A stretch of 14,828 bases of DNA from SAR92 clade bacterium (GTDB lineage Bacteria > Pseudomonadota > Gammaproteobacteria > Pseudomonadales > Porticoccaceae), in NCBI GenBank assembly GCA_018607545.1, contig JABBBF010000118.1:1-14828 (forward strand), given 5' to 3'. The notes beneath the pieces were generated by a model. It was not told where the DNA came from. It made no database searches and saw nothing but the letters and a program-made list of their open reading frames with translations. A program made the translations under genes and the position numbers. This document shows positions 8,538 to 14,828 of this stretch, one piece after another. The first letter of the stretch is position 1, and each line of letters begins with the position of its first letter.

Positions 8538-8801
8538 ATGAGCATCGCAAGCAATCCGGTATTGGATGTTATCAGGGCAGAAGTTGCCAGTTTATTGTCC
8601 AGTCAGCCGAAAACCTCAATTGAACGTGCCACATTAATCCGGGAGTTGCTCGACTCAATGTTATTTGTCGGGCTTTTGGTGCGTGTGGAGAAGTATTTTT
8701 CAATAGAGATTTCTGATCAAACAATCTATGAAAATTCAATTGTTACCTTTGGTGATCTTGCCGATTGTATTTATGTACAGCAACTGACTGTGGAAGATTA
8801 A
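8538..8801 (+). CDS. Stand-alone peptidyl carrier protein (thiolation domain)
   Basis: Small acidic carrier protein of 87 residues. The core ELLDSM contains Ser40, the expected phosphopantetheine attachment site, followed by the helix LFVGLLVRVEKYFSIEI typical of carrier helix II and loop. DSM, where modular carriers often have DSL, recalls free-standing carriers such as those paired with DltA-like or PltF-like ligases. GGGAG ends 9 bases before the ATG. It lies 18 bp after the adenylation gene and should accept the residue that enzyme activates, then present it to the C domain of the NRPS encoded on the opposite strand. It should need priming by the PPTase at 11790-12569. A carrier for another pathway is possible, but the position makes the NRPS role the simplest reading. 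Confidence 0.9.
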   Translation: MSIASNPVLDVIRAEVASLLSSQPKTSIERATLIRELLDSMLFVGLLVRVEKYFSIEISDQTIYENSIVTFGDLADCIYVQQLTVED

Positions 8802-8880
8802 TGGGCAGATCCGAAACGGGAACAGAGGTCTACTAGTAAAGATTGTTGTTCATTTTTAAAAGGTATTTAGTGTTTTTAAT

Positions 8881-8886
8881 AAGGAG
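8881..8886 (+). promoter_or_regulatory. Ribosome binding site for the EctC-like gene
   Basis: AAGGAG stands 6 bases before GTG at 8893, supporting that non-ATG start. Family homology (MIIRKLKD, like ectoine synthase MIVRNLEE) begins exactly there. Confidence 0.75.
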
Positions 8887-8892
8887 TAGTCA

Positions 8893-9279
8893 GTGATCAT
8901 TAGAAAATTAAAGGATGTTGTCGGCAGCGACCGCGAAGTGAATTGGGGCAATGGAACCAGCCGCAGATTTTTACTTGAGAGGGATGGTATGGGTTATAGC
9001 TTTACCGACACCATTGTTAAGGCTAATACCACTTCATTATTGGAGTATAAAAACCATATGGAGGCCTGCTACTGTATTTCAGGCAGTGGTCTGGTGGTGG
9101 ATGCCACTTCCGGAGAAATCCATGAGATTCAGGTGGGCACTATCTACGCGTTGGATAAAAATGATGCCCACTATCTGGTCGCCAAGGATGAGGATCTGCG
9201 CCTGGTCTGTGTGTTTATGCCGGCACTGGTTGGGCACGAATCTCACAGTCTTGATGCGGAAGCTTCATCGGCCTATTGA
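8893..9279 (+). CDS. Ectoine synthase-like cupin (EctC homologue)
   Basis: Small cupin of 128 residues, about the length of ectoine synthase, matching it along the whole chain: MIIRKLKD at the start, HMEACYCISGSG in the middle, LRLVCVFMPALVGHESH near the end. EctC closes the tetrahydropyrimidine ring of ectoine from N-gamma-acetyl-diaminobutyrate by loss of water and can make a cyclic amidine from glutamine as a side reaction. The residues at the three iron-ligand positions I recall for EctC are present at the same numbers: Glu57, Tyr85 and His93. Thr40, Tyr52 and His55 of the active site are also kept. Where EctC has Trp21 in NWDSTR this protein has Gly21 (NGTSRR), which may alter the pocket. 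No ectA, ectB or ectD lies nearby. It follows the carrier gene by 91 bp on the same strand, so it probably acts in the NRPS pathway and not in osmoprotection. Confidence 0.92.
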   Translation: MIIRKLKDVVGSDREVNWGNGTSRRFLLERDGMGYSFTDTIVKANTTSLLEYKNHMEACYCISGSGLVVDATSGEIHEIQVGTIYALDKNDAHYLVAKDEDLRLVCVFMPALVGHESHSLDAEASSAY

Positions 9280-9304
9280 TCCTGTGTCGTTTAACGGCAA
9301 AGCT

Positions 9305-11377
9305 TTAATTAGAGTTAGGGCAGGCCGCATCGCTGTCTGCACTTTCTTTGGCCTCTTTTTTGCTCTCTTGCTGAATGGCTAATTCGTCGGGTTGAGGGAT
9401 ATGTTGCTTTATCCAGCTGAGTATTCGCGCGGAATAATCAATTCGCTCAGGGATTCCTCTAATACCATGCCCCTCCTGCGGATAATTCACCAATACGGAA
9501 TTCACCTGATTTTCTAATAGCGCATGGTGAAATTGGGTTGCTTCAGCTGCGGGGGTGCACCTATCGAGAGCGCCGCAGATATTTAGGGTTGGTGTGGTTA
9601 CCTGATGGGCATACATAATCGGACTGCGCTGCATATACTTTCCTTGGGAATTCTTATAATCATCATCGAGAAAAAGGGCGACAAAGTGTGAGATATTCGA
9701 GAGCAGATGCTGGCTTATATAGTTAGTCATAGGTGCGGAGAGTACCGCTGCGCAAAAACGCTGATCCTGGCTGATTAACCAGGCGGCCATATAACCTCCG
9801 TAGCTGTGGCCAATTACCCCGAGCCGCTGTGGATCGCTGAGACCCTGCTCGACTAGGTGATCGATGCCAGAGAGATAGTCATAGGTATCTGCGCCACCCA
9901 GATCCCCCAGAACCAGTCGGCTATAACCCTGTCCGCGACCGGCGCTGCCTCTTGGGTTGGGTAAAAATACCGCATAGCCTTTTTTTACCAGCATCAGGAT
10001 ATGCAGGCGCCGCCCGAGCCAGTGGGGCCGCCACTGCCAGACCGGGCCGCCATGCATATCCATAATAGTAGGGTGGGGTGCAGAACTTTTTGGGCTGAGT
10101 AACCAGCCTTGAATCTCAAGGCCATCTGCTGCGGTCCAGCTAATCTGTTCGGCGCTTTTGATCGCTGTAGACTCTGCGTTGTAACCCTGGTCGAAGCTTT
10201 TAATACAATGATACTGGCCATGGTTGATACGGCCAATTTCAGGGGCTTTAAAAAAACTTTCGGCGATTATCAGGCAGTCTCCACTGGCTATTGCTGAGAC
10301 ACTGATAAAATGGCCACAACCAGTTATTTCTGAACTGCTCCATACGGTTTCACAACTGTCATTGTGGGCTTTTTCAGATGGTTGGTATTGCAGAATATGA
10401 GTTTCAAAGCCGCGATGCCCGGCTACTAAGAGTTGTTCCTCTGAGAGCCATTCAGTATAGCTGATATCAACTCTGTGACTGTCGATGGAATTGCGTTGTC
10501 TGCTGTCGCTGTCGATTGTAAATAGATTGCCAGCGATAATATCCCGGTCACTGCCCAGCGCCTCTACAAATGCAATCTTCTGCCCGCCGGGGGTGGCGGA
10601 TAGACAGGATAGTTGATCTCTAGGTTGGTGGAGTAACTCTGCACTGCCCGTCTGTATATCAATAAGTTGTAATACCGCTGAATACCATGCCTCTTCGCTG
10701 GGAGAGGGGGATGTTATTGCGGCAATACGCTGTTCGCCACACCAGACTGCCTGCCAGATATTGATACCTGCTGTTGGAATTAACTGTAGCTGATGGCTGG
10801 CTACTGTATAGATCCACGCCTGCCGCCAGCGATACTCCTCGGCACCGTTTTCTACATCTGGCATCCAGTTCGGCATTTGCTCTGCACCCCGATTGGTTTT
10901 TACGGCACCCTGAGCGCTGCCTTTGTCGGCACCGTGGCCCGCTACCGTTAAAAGAATGCGGCTGCTATCAGCTGACCACTGCAGCTGTTCAATCCAACCA
11001 TTTACCAGCGGTGCTGATAAGAGGGTACTATCGGCCCTGTTGAGGATATTCAGTTGCAGGTTGCCAGGGATTCCATGATTGGATAGGAATGCGATATAGC
11101 GGCTATCTGGTGAATATTTACCCTGCTGTTCACTACAGTCTGTTTGGTTGCTGAGCGGATCGATTTCCTGGGTCTGCAGGTTTATCTGGTAAACCTTTGT
11201 TGTCAGGGGTTGCTCTAAAGATTGTGCATTGATACCGGTAAACAGCCCATGGGTGCCTTCTGGTGATGCCTGAATATGTTGTGCGTCATTTATGTCGGGG
11301 TTGTTGGTTGGCCAGATACTGCGGTATAGGTGGTGGGTCTCTCTAAAGGTGGGGGTTTGGCGAATATCCCTTTGCAT
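9305..11377 (-). CDS. Prolyl oligopeptidase-family serine peptidase (S9)
   Basis: Serine peptidase of 690 residues with the S9 layout: a beta-propeller (about 20-430) and an alpha/beta-hydrolase domain (about 440-680). The nucleophile is Ser525 in GHSYGG, the acid Asp605 in GALDRCTP and the base His637 in EGHG. Spacings of 80 and 32 residues match the dipeptidyl-peptidase IV and acylaminoacyl-peptidase branches. No signal peptide is evident, so a cytoplasmic enzyme is likely. The last 20 or so residues form a polar, Lys/Glu/Ser-rich tail. ATG at 11377 has AGGAAGGA close upstream. It follows the MbtH-like gene by 36 bp and is probably cotranscribed. S9 enzymes cleave short peptides; here it could trim a precursor, hydrolyse the product for self-protection, or be a general peptidase. 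It converges with the EctC-like gene across 25 bp with no clear terminator. Confidence 0.93.
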   Translation of the reverse strand: MQRDIRQTPTFRETHHLYRSIWPTNNPDINDAQHIQASPEGTHGLFTGINAQSLEQPLTTKVYQINLQTQEIDPLSNQTDCSEQQGKYSPDSRYIAFLSNHGIPGNLQLNILNRADSTLLSAPLVNGWIEQLQWSADSSRILLTVAGHGADKGSAQGAVKTNRGAEQMPNWMPDVENGAEEYRWRQAWIYTVASHQLQLIPTAGINIWQAVWCGEQRIAAITSPSPSEEAWYSAVLQLIDIQTGSAELLHQPRDQLSCLSATPGGQKIAFVEALGSDRDIIAGNLFTIDSDSRQRNSIDSHRVDISYTEWLSEEQLLVAGHRGFETHILQYQPSEKAHNDSCETVWSSSEITGCGHFISVSAIASGDCLIIAESFFKAPEIGRINHGQYHCIKSFDQGYNAESTAIKSAEQISWTAADGLEIQGWLLSPKSSAPHPTIMDMHGGPVWQWRPHWLGRRLHILMLVKKGYAVFLPNPRGSAGRGQGYSRLVLGDLGGADTYDYLSGIDHLVEQGLSDPQRLGVIGHSYGGYMAAWLISQDQRFCAAVLSAPMTNYISQHLLSNISHFVALFLDDDYKNSQGKYMQRSPIMYAHQVTTPTLNICGALDRCTPAAEATQFHHALLENQVNSVLVNYPQEGHGIRGIPERIDYSARILSWIKQHIPQPDELAIQQESKKEAKESADSDAACPNSN

Positions 11378-11413
11378 ATGTTCCTTCCTGTATTTCCTGT
11401 TATTTTTCTGTTT

Positions 11414-11653
11414 CTATGTTGCTCCTGTGTCTATGGCTTTTTGAACGCTTAACGGCCGCATATCAGTCCAAATATTATCCACCTCTGCCAGGCATTCTGC
11501 CCTGGTGCCGACAAAGCCGGTACTTTTCCAGCCAGCGGGCAATTGACTGTCAGAAAACCAATAGGAGTATTGCTGTTCTGAATTTACAACCACACAGAAA
11601 CTACTGTTATCTGTATTTTTATTAGAGCCTTTTTGTCGGATTTTTCTAGCCAT
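11414..11653 (-). CDS. MbtH-like protein
   Basis: Small NRPS accessory protein, 79 residues from the chosen start. MbtH-like proteins bind NRPS adenylation domains and raise their solubility or activity. The family signature is complete: FCVVVNSEQQYSYW, LPAGW, the Gly/Cys segment ending AECL, then WTDMRPLSV, including the three conserved tryptophans. ATG at 11653 is chosen because AAGGGA stands 8 bases upstream and it gives MARKIRQKG as a short basic lead-in. An in-frame start at 11713 would add 20 residues unlike the family and would run through a hairpin. Likely partner is the A domain of the C-A-T-R NRPS, possibly the free A enzyme as well. It is transcribed between the PPTase and the S9 peptidase genes, all on the minus strand. 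Confidence 0.93.
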   Translation of the reverse strand: MARKIRQKGSNKNTDNSSFCVVVNSEQQYSYWFSDSQLPAGWKSTGFVGTRAECLAEVDNIWTDMRPLSVQKAIDTGAT

Positions 11654-11661
11654 GGTTAGAT

Positions 11662-11667
11662 TCCCTT
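11662..11667 (-). promoter_or_regulatory. Ribosome binding site for the MbtH-like gene
   Basis: AAGGGA on the minus strand, 8 bases before ATG at 11653; selects this start over upstream in-frame ATGs. Confidence 0.6.
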
Positions 11668-11703
11668 TGTCAGTGATATTCATAGGAATCGCCATGTTAA
11701 GGC

Positions 11704-11778
11704 GCCTTTGCAAAATCCTTCAAAGGCTATATCTAATCTATTTCGGCCATATATTTACATACGTCAGCGAAGGATTTT
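11704..11778 (-). repeat. Overlapping inverted repeats in the leader of the MbtH-like gene
   Basis: Two inverted repeats share sequence. The first is a hairpin with 7-bp arms (GCCTTTG at 11704-11710, CAAAGGC at 11721-11727) and a 10-base loop. The second has perfect 10-bp arms, AAAATCCTTC at 11712-11721 and GAAGGATTTT at 11769-11778, 47 bp apart. The near arm of the second fills the loop of the first. In the minus-strand transcript this allows a pseudoknot, or two competing folds, about 50 bases before the MbtH-like start and just after the PPTase stop. No U-run follows, so a simple terminator is unlikely. It could be a leader control element, an mRNA processing site or a relic of a small mobile element. 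Confidence 0.45.
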
Positions 11779-11789
11779 ACCGTACGAAA

Positions 11790-12569
11790 TTATCTGCCTG
11801 GTGATGTAATCGCTGCCATGGTGACTACATGTTTGGATTGTTTTATGTAGTCAATACTGAACGCTGTTGCTCCAGACCAGTTGCTATTGAGTCTTTTGGT
11901 TGGTCGCAGAATTAGTTTGCTAGCACTGATACTGTAAATGGAAAAATCGTGAAAACTTTTTACACTGGAGAGCGATGGCCACAGGGCTTTAAAGAGGCTC
12001 TCTTTGGCGGAAAAGGCAAGGGTAAGCAACAATCCATATTCCGGATGCCGGTCTAATAAAAGCTCTTTTTCCAAGGGTTCCATTACCAAGTCTGCGATTT
12101 CTTTTGCTGCTGAATCGGTCAGTAGAGTTTCGCAGTCGATTCCAAGACCGGTATAGCTGTCCGCGCTGCCGACCACTGCCATAGCTCGATCGCCACTATG
12201 GCTGATTGAACCAATAATGCCCTCTGGCCACAGAGGCCTGCCATCTGGTTGCATAGGTATTTGAGTTTGACTGACGCTGTTTGGCGGTTGGCGAAGACTT
12301 TGAATTGCCCGGATGGCGCAGTAGCGACCGGCAATAAATTCACAGTGTCTTTTTGCTGTGGCATTGGCTAACTTGTTGGGTCGCTGTATATCGTAGCGAG
12401 CATAGCAGGTGTGATTATAATGTTGCCATTTATACTGGCAGCCGCAGTAGCTCAACTGGCTGTCCCGGTTTTTTTCGGAGGTTAAATCTGAATTGGCCAA
12501 AGCTGAAGTAAAGGAGATATTTTTTAGCAATTTTTGGCCTTTGTTAATCCTCAGATATGGAAATATCAA
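11790..12569 (-). CDS. 4'-Phosphopantetheinyl transferase (EntD/Sfp superfamily)
   Basis: Transfers the phosphopantetheine arm of coenzyme A to the Ser of carrier proteins, turning apo NRPS carriers into holo form. Motifs: RYCAIRAI in the N-terminal half, GSISHS, GIDCE with the metal-binding Asp145 and Glu147, and FSAKESLFKALW with Glu190 and Lys194. The order and the GSISHS form point to the EntD-like branch. Expected substrates are Ser40 of the free carrier and Ser1028 of the NRPS. The start is uncertain: no ATG precedes the conserved core. TTG at 12569 gives 259 residues but has a poor Shine-Dalgarno; TTG at 12530 has AAAGG about 8 bases upstream and would remove 13 residues. The gene heads a minus-strand set with the MbtH-like and S9 peptidase genes, with a 136-bp gap before the former. 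Confidence 0.92.
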   Translation of the reverse strand: MIFPYLRINKGQKLLKNISFTSALANSDLTSEKNRDSQLSYCGCQYKWQHYNHTCYARYDIQRPNKLANATAKRHCEFIAGRYCAIRAIQSLRQPPNSVSQTQIPMQPDGRPLWPEGIIGSISHSGDRAMAVVGSADSYTGLGIDCETLLTDSAAKEIADLVMEPLEKELLLDRHPEYGLLLTLAFSAKESLFKALWPSLSSVKSFHDFSIYSISASKLILRPTKRLNSNWSGATAFSIDYIKQSKHVVTMAAITSPGR

Positions 12570-12938
12570 TATTCTTTTTGAGTAGCTTTCTATCGATTTA
12601 TTCAGTCTATCTGGGGGTAAAAAAACCTTTGAGTCATATAGCCCGAATATATTGTCGATTTGAACAACTTTTGCAGTGCACTTCTCCGCATTTTGAGAAT
12701 ATATGCAAAATATTTTCTCTGTGATAATGGCAGATAATATTCTAACTATCTGATATTAATGAAATTATCTAATATACAATTAAATTTTAGACAATTAGTG
12801 GTATAGCAGAATACTGTAATTTATGTAAACTGTGCTCTGCCTCCAGCATTCCATTTGCTCAATAGGATTTTGGGTGACAGGGCGCAATTTTGCCGTTGAC
12901 TGGACGGGGTATTTAAATGGAATTTATAGGCCAAACCA
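12570..12938. other. AT-rich divergent intergenic region
   Basis: This 369-bp gap between the leftward PPTase and rightward GntR genes has no reading frame I would call a gene. It is strikingly A/T-rich between about 12660 and 12830. An inverted repeat, AGATAAT at 12732-12738 and ATTATCT at 12764-12770 (25 bp between arms), lies near the middle and could be a regulator site. One candidate promoter facing the GntR gene is listed separately. I could not place a promoter for the PPTase. Confidence 0.5.
12788..12815 (+). promoter_or_regulatory. Candidate sigma-70 promoter of the GntR-type gene
   Basis: TAGACA (12788-12793, five of six consensus bases) and AATACT (12810-12815, four of six) are separated by 16 bp, about 120 bp before the start codon. 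In such A/T-rich DNA chance matches are common. Confidence 0.3.
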
Positions 12939-13667
12939 ATGCAAAGTAAATCTGATAATTCGAATATCATCAAACGTGTCTATCAAAGTCTTAAAAACTC
13001 GGTAATTTCCAATCAGTTTCCCGCAGGTGAACGTTTAAATATTGAATCTCTCGCTGAGGATTTACGAGTGAGTATTACCCCGGTTCGCGAGAGTCTGTTA
13101 AGGCTGGTCGCCGAGGGCTTAATTGTCACTGTTCCGAAGATGGGGTTCTTTATGAAAACCCTATCGGAGGTCGATATTCGAAATCTCTATGAATTAAACC
13201 ATGTGCTGGTTGATTGGTCGGTCAGTTGCTTGATTGCTGATGCAATTCCAGGTTCGGTAGTTGGTGTGCCGGAGCTGTCTGTGCTGAGCAAGAAATTAAC
13301 CTTGCTAAAGTCTCCCTCCGATGAGGTGATAGCCAATTCTGTAGGCCAGCTTTTTCAAGCCTGTGCAAAGCGCTCTGGCAATAGCGAGATTCTTTTGCGC
13401 GTTGAAAATGCCAGTGACAGATTAAATTATATTCGTATCTGCGAGGCGCGAATGCAAACGGCGCCATTGGAGCCACTGCTGGAGATTGTGCAATTTGGCT
13501 CTAAAGGTGATTATGAGATGTTAAGGGCGGGTCTTAAAACCCAATTTGAGCTCAGTTTGCGGATGCTGCCCCATGTTATGCGCCAGGGGATTTTTCCTCC
13601 GGTATCGGTGATCGATGAGGTAGTGGTTGAAAGAGTTGCCGAAAAACCACAATCGAGTTGGCGGTAA
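12939..13667 (+). CDS. GntR-family transcriptional regulator
   Basis: DNA-binding regulator of 242 residues. The N-terminal winged helix-turn-helix (about 8-75) is typical of GntR: VYQSLKNSVISNQFPAGERL, then IESLAEDLRVSITPVRESL with the recognition helix, and the wing with GFF. The rest is helical and of FCD-like length but poorly conserved to my eye; I cannot see the full metal-binding His set of classic FCD domains, so the effector is unknown. ATG at 12939 has only a weak ATAGG upstream. It is transcribed away from the PPTase operon, the usual position for a local regulator, and may bind the inverted repeat in the gap or the palindrome between the NRPS and A-domain genes. Low GC (about 35% in a sampled stretch) contrasts with the next gene. 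Confidence 0.87.
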   Translation: MQSKSDNSNIIKRVYQSLKNSVISNQFPAGERLNIESLAEDLRVSITPVRESLLRLVAEGLIVTVPKMGFFMKTLSEVDIRNLYELNHVLVDWSVSCLIADAIPGSVVGVPELSVLSKKLTLLKSPSDEVIANSVGQLFQACAKRSGNSEILLRVENASDRLNYIRICEARMQTAPLEPLLEIVQFGSKGDYEMLRAGLKTQFELSLRMLPHVMRQGIFPPVSVIDEVVVERVAEKPQSSWR

Positions 13668-13723
13668 TAGATAGAGATTTTAGCTTTTTTACTTTCGCCT
13701 AAAGCCTTTGGTTCTGGCTTCTA

Positions 13724-13751
13724 TTGACAAGATAAGCGGTGTCCCTAATCA
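13724..13751 (+). promoter_or_regulatory. Weak candidate promoter for the cysteine synthase gene
   Basis: A perfect TTGACA at 13724-13729 is followed 16 bp later by TAATCA (13746-13751), a poor -10. TATAGT at 13760-13765 is a better -10 but 30 bp away. The TTGACA is the only strong element in this 142-bp gap. Confidence 0.25.
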
Positions 13752-13809
13752 TCCGTGGCTATAGTCTTTATTCGAGCGTTATAGCCAAAAAATAATCGGG
13801 GACATTTCT

Positions 13810-14828
13810 ATGAGCAAGCAATCAGCGCGTACCACAGAGGGCAGGGGACAGTTATACAGCAGTATCTTGAATACTATCGGCAATACCCCCTGCGTAAAGA
13901 TCAATTCACTGGCACCTGCAGGTGTCGACCTCTATGTAAAGGCAGAGTTTTTTAACCCGGCCGGGTCGGTTAAGGATCGTTTAGCGATTAGCATTATTGA
14001 GGAAGCTGAACGAACCGGTGAGTTGAAGCCCGGGCAGACTGTGGTCGAAGCAACCAGTGGTAATACAGGCGTAGGCTTGGCCATGGTCTGTGCGGCTAAG
14101 GGTTATCCCTTTGTGGCCACTATGCCCACCAGTGTCTCTATTGAGCGCCGCAAGTTGATGCGTTTTTTCGGGGCCAAGGTTATTTTGACCCCAAAGGCTG
14201 ATAAGGCGATGGGCTGTTATCTTAAAGCTGTCGAGCTGGCTGAGGCTAATGGCTGGTTTTTGGCCCGTCAATTTGAGACTGATGCCAATGCGAAGATCCA
14301 TGAAAATACCACAGCCCGTGAAATTCTGGCGGACTTTAGTGATAGCAATCTGGATTACTGGGTGACTGGTTACGGTACTGGTGGAACTTTTTCCGGTGTT
14401 GCGAAAGTGTTAAAAGAGCAGCGTCCAGAGACCAAAATTGTCCTCAGTGAACCGGTTAATGCCCAATTAATTGAAAGTGGTACAGCCCAGGAGCGCGCGG
14501 CAGATGGTTCTCCCTCTGGCAGTCACCCGGCATTTCAGCCCCATATGATTCAGGGTTGGACGCCGGACTTTATTCCCCAGGTTCTTCAGGAATCTATCGA
14601 TGCCAAACGCTTTGATCAACTTGTACCGGTTGCTGCAGAGGATGGTATTGAGGCGTCAAAGATGCTCGCTCAAAAGGAAGGTATCTTCACTGGTATATCT
14701 GGAGGATCTACCTTTGCCGTGGCCCTCGATATTGCGCAGAACGCAGCACCTGGCACGGTTATTCTCTGTATGCTGCCGGATACTGGTGAGCGCTATCTCT
14801 CCTCGCCACTGTTTGAGGATGTCGGTGA
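13810..14828 (+). CDS. cysK: Cysteine synthase-type PLP enzyme (3' partial)
   Basis: Fold-type II pyridoxal-phosphate enzyme that normally makes L-cysteine from O-acetylserine and sulfide. The frame is open from ATG at 13810 through the right edge, about 339 codons visible. Motifs: NPAGSVKDR with the PLP lysine Lys55, TSGNTG at 82-87, GTGGTFSG binding the phosphate, and GISGGS where CysK usually has GISSGA. The end, LPDTGERYLSSPLF, is that expected close to the C-terminus, so few residues are missing. GGGGA lies about 9 bases before the start. GC is higher (about 57% in a sampled stretch) than in the GntR gene, which may mark the cluster boundary. It is probably housekeeping. A paralogue making a modified amino acid such as diaminopropionate (SbnA-like) for the NRPS cannot be excluded from sequence alone. 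Confidence 0.9.
   Translation, partial: MSKQSARTTEGRGQLYSSILNTIGNTPCVKINSLAPAGVDLYVKAEFFNPAGSVKDRLAISIIEEAERTGELKPGQTVVEATSGNTGVGLAMVCAAKGYPFVATMPTSVSIERRKLMRFFGAKVILTPKADKAMGCYLKAVELAEANGWFLARQFETDANAKIHENTTAREILADFSDSNLDYWVTGYGTGGTFSGVAKVLKEQRPETKIVLSEPVNAQLIESGTAQERAADGSPSGSHPAFQPHMIQGWTPDFIPQVLQESIDAKRFDQLVPVAAEDGIEASKMLAQKEGIFTGISGGSTFAVALDIAQNAAPGTVILCMLPDTGERYLSSPLFEDVG

Noticed and set aside
6888..8801. A pyrrole-carboxylate starter pathway (PltF/PltL or RedM type)
   Set aside because: The A plus carrier pair is similar in layout, but no acyl-CoA dehydrogenase for prolyl oxidation is present and the specificity residues differ from those of prolyl ligases.
8893..9279. An ordinary ectoine biosynthesis locus
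   Set aside because: No ectA, ectB, ectD or aspartokinase gene is near; the neighbours are NRPS genes.
9280..9304. Bidirectional terminator between the EctC-like and S9 peptidase genes
   Set aside because: The 25-bp gap shows no convincing stem-loop with a T-run.
9994..11043. Several 60- to 90-codon frames over the S9 peptidase on both strands
   Set aside because: Shadow frames of an intact, well-conserved gene.
13702..13720. Intrinsic terminator after the GntR gene
   Set aside because: AAGCC/GGCTT can form a 5-bp stem with a 9-base loop, but it is weak and no T-run follows.
13981..14301. A 106-codon minus-strand frame near the right edge
   Set aside because: Antisense to the cysteine synthase gene, whose motifs are intact in the plus frame.
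1..14828. CRISPR array, transposon ends, tRNA genes or phage attachment sites
   Set aside because: No regularly spaced repeats, transposase or integrase frames, or tRNA-like sequence were seen on either strand.

Overview
The window carries what looks like a compact nonribosomal peptide (NRPS) gene cluster on a bacterial chromosome, probably from a gammaproteobacterium. Moderate GC, Shine-Dalgarno sites of the AGGAG type and the style of the housekeeping-type cysteine synthase at the right edge fit a marine gammaproteobacterium, but no gene here fixes the genus. I see no tRNA, rRNA, CRISPR array, insertion sequence or phage gene.

Layout from left to right. A GMC-family flavoprotein oxidoreductase (plus strand, cut by the left edge) converges on an aldo/keto reductase (minus). 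The reductase lies just downstream of a 1473-residue NRPS (minus) with the order condensation, adenylation, thiolation, thioester reductase (C-A-T-R). A 220-bp divergent promoter region follows, with a palindrome. Then comes a plus-strand set of three genes: a stand-alone adenylation enzyme, a stand-alone carrier protein, and a small cupin closely related to ectoine synthase (EctC). These converge on a minus-strand set transcribed as phosphopantetheinyl transferase (PPTase), MbtH-like protein and a prolyl-oligopeptidase-family serine peptidase (S9). A 369-bp AT-rich gap separates the PPTase from a divergent GntR-type regulator (plus). A cysteine synthase (plus) is cut by the right edge.

How the genes may work together (inference). 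The PPTase primes both carrier proteins and the MbtH protein supports an adenylation domain. The free A and T proteins load a first amino acid. The C domain joins it to a second residue, for which the specificity code suggests a branched-chain amino acid (Val or Ile). The R domain then releases the dipeptide reductively, as an aldehyde or alcohol. Taken together, the parts spell A-T-C-A-T-R, the order of the single-protein AusA synthetase that makes aureusimine-type pyrazinones, but here split over three proteins. The unusual element is the EctC-like enzyme: no ectA or ectB is present, its iron-ligand residues are kept, and one expected pocket tryptophan is a glycine. It may either make a cyclic amino acid for the first A domain or close a ring on the released product. 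The aldo/keto reductase and GMC enzyme supply further redox steps. The S9 peptidase could mature or destroy the peptide. No transporter is visible, so the cluster may continue to the left.
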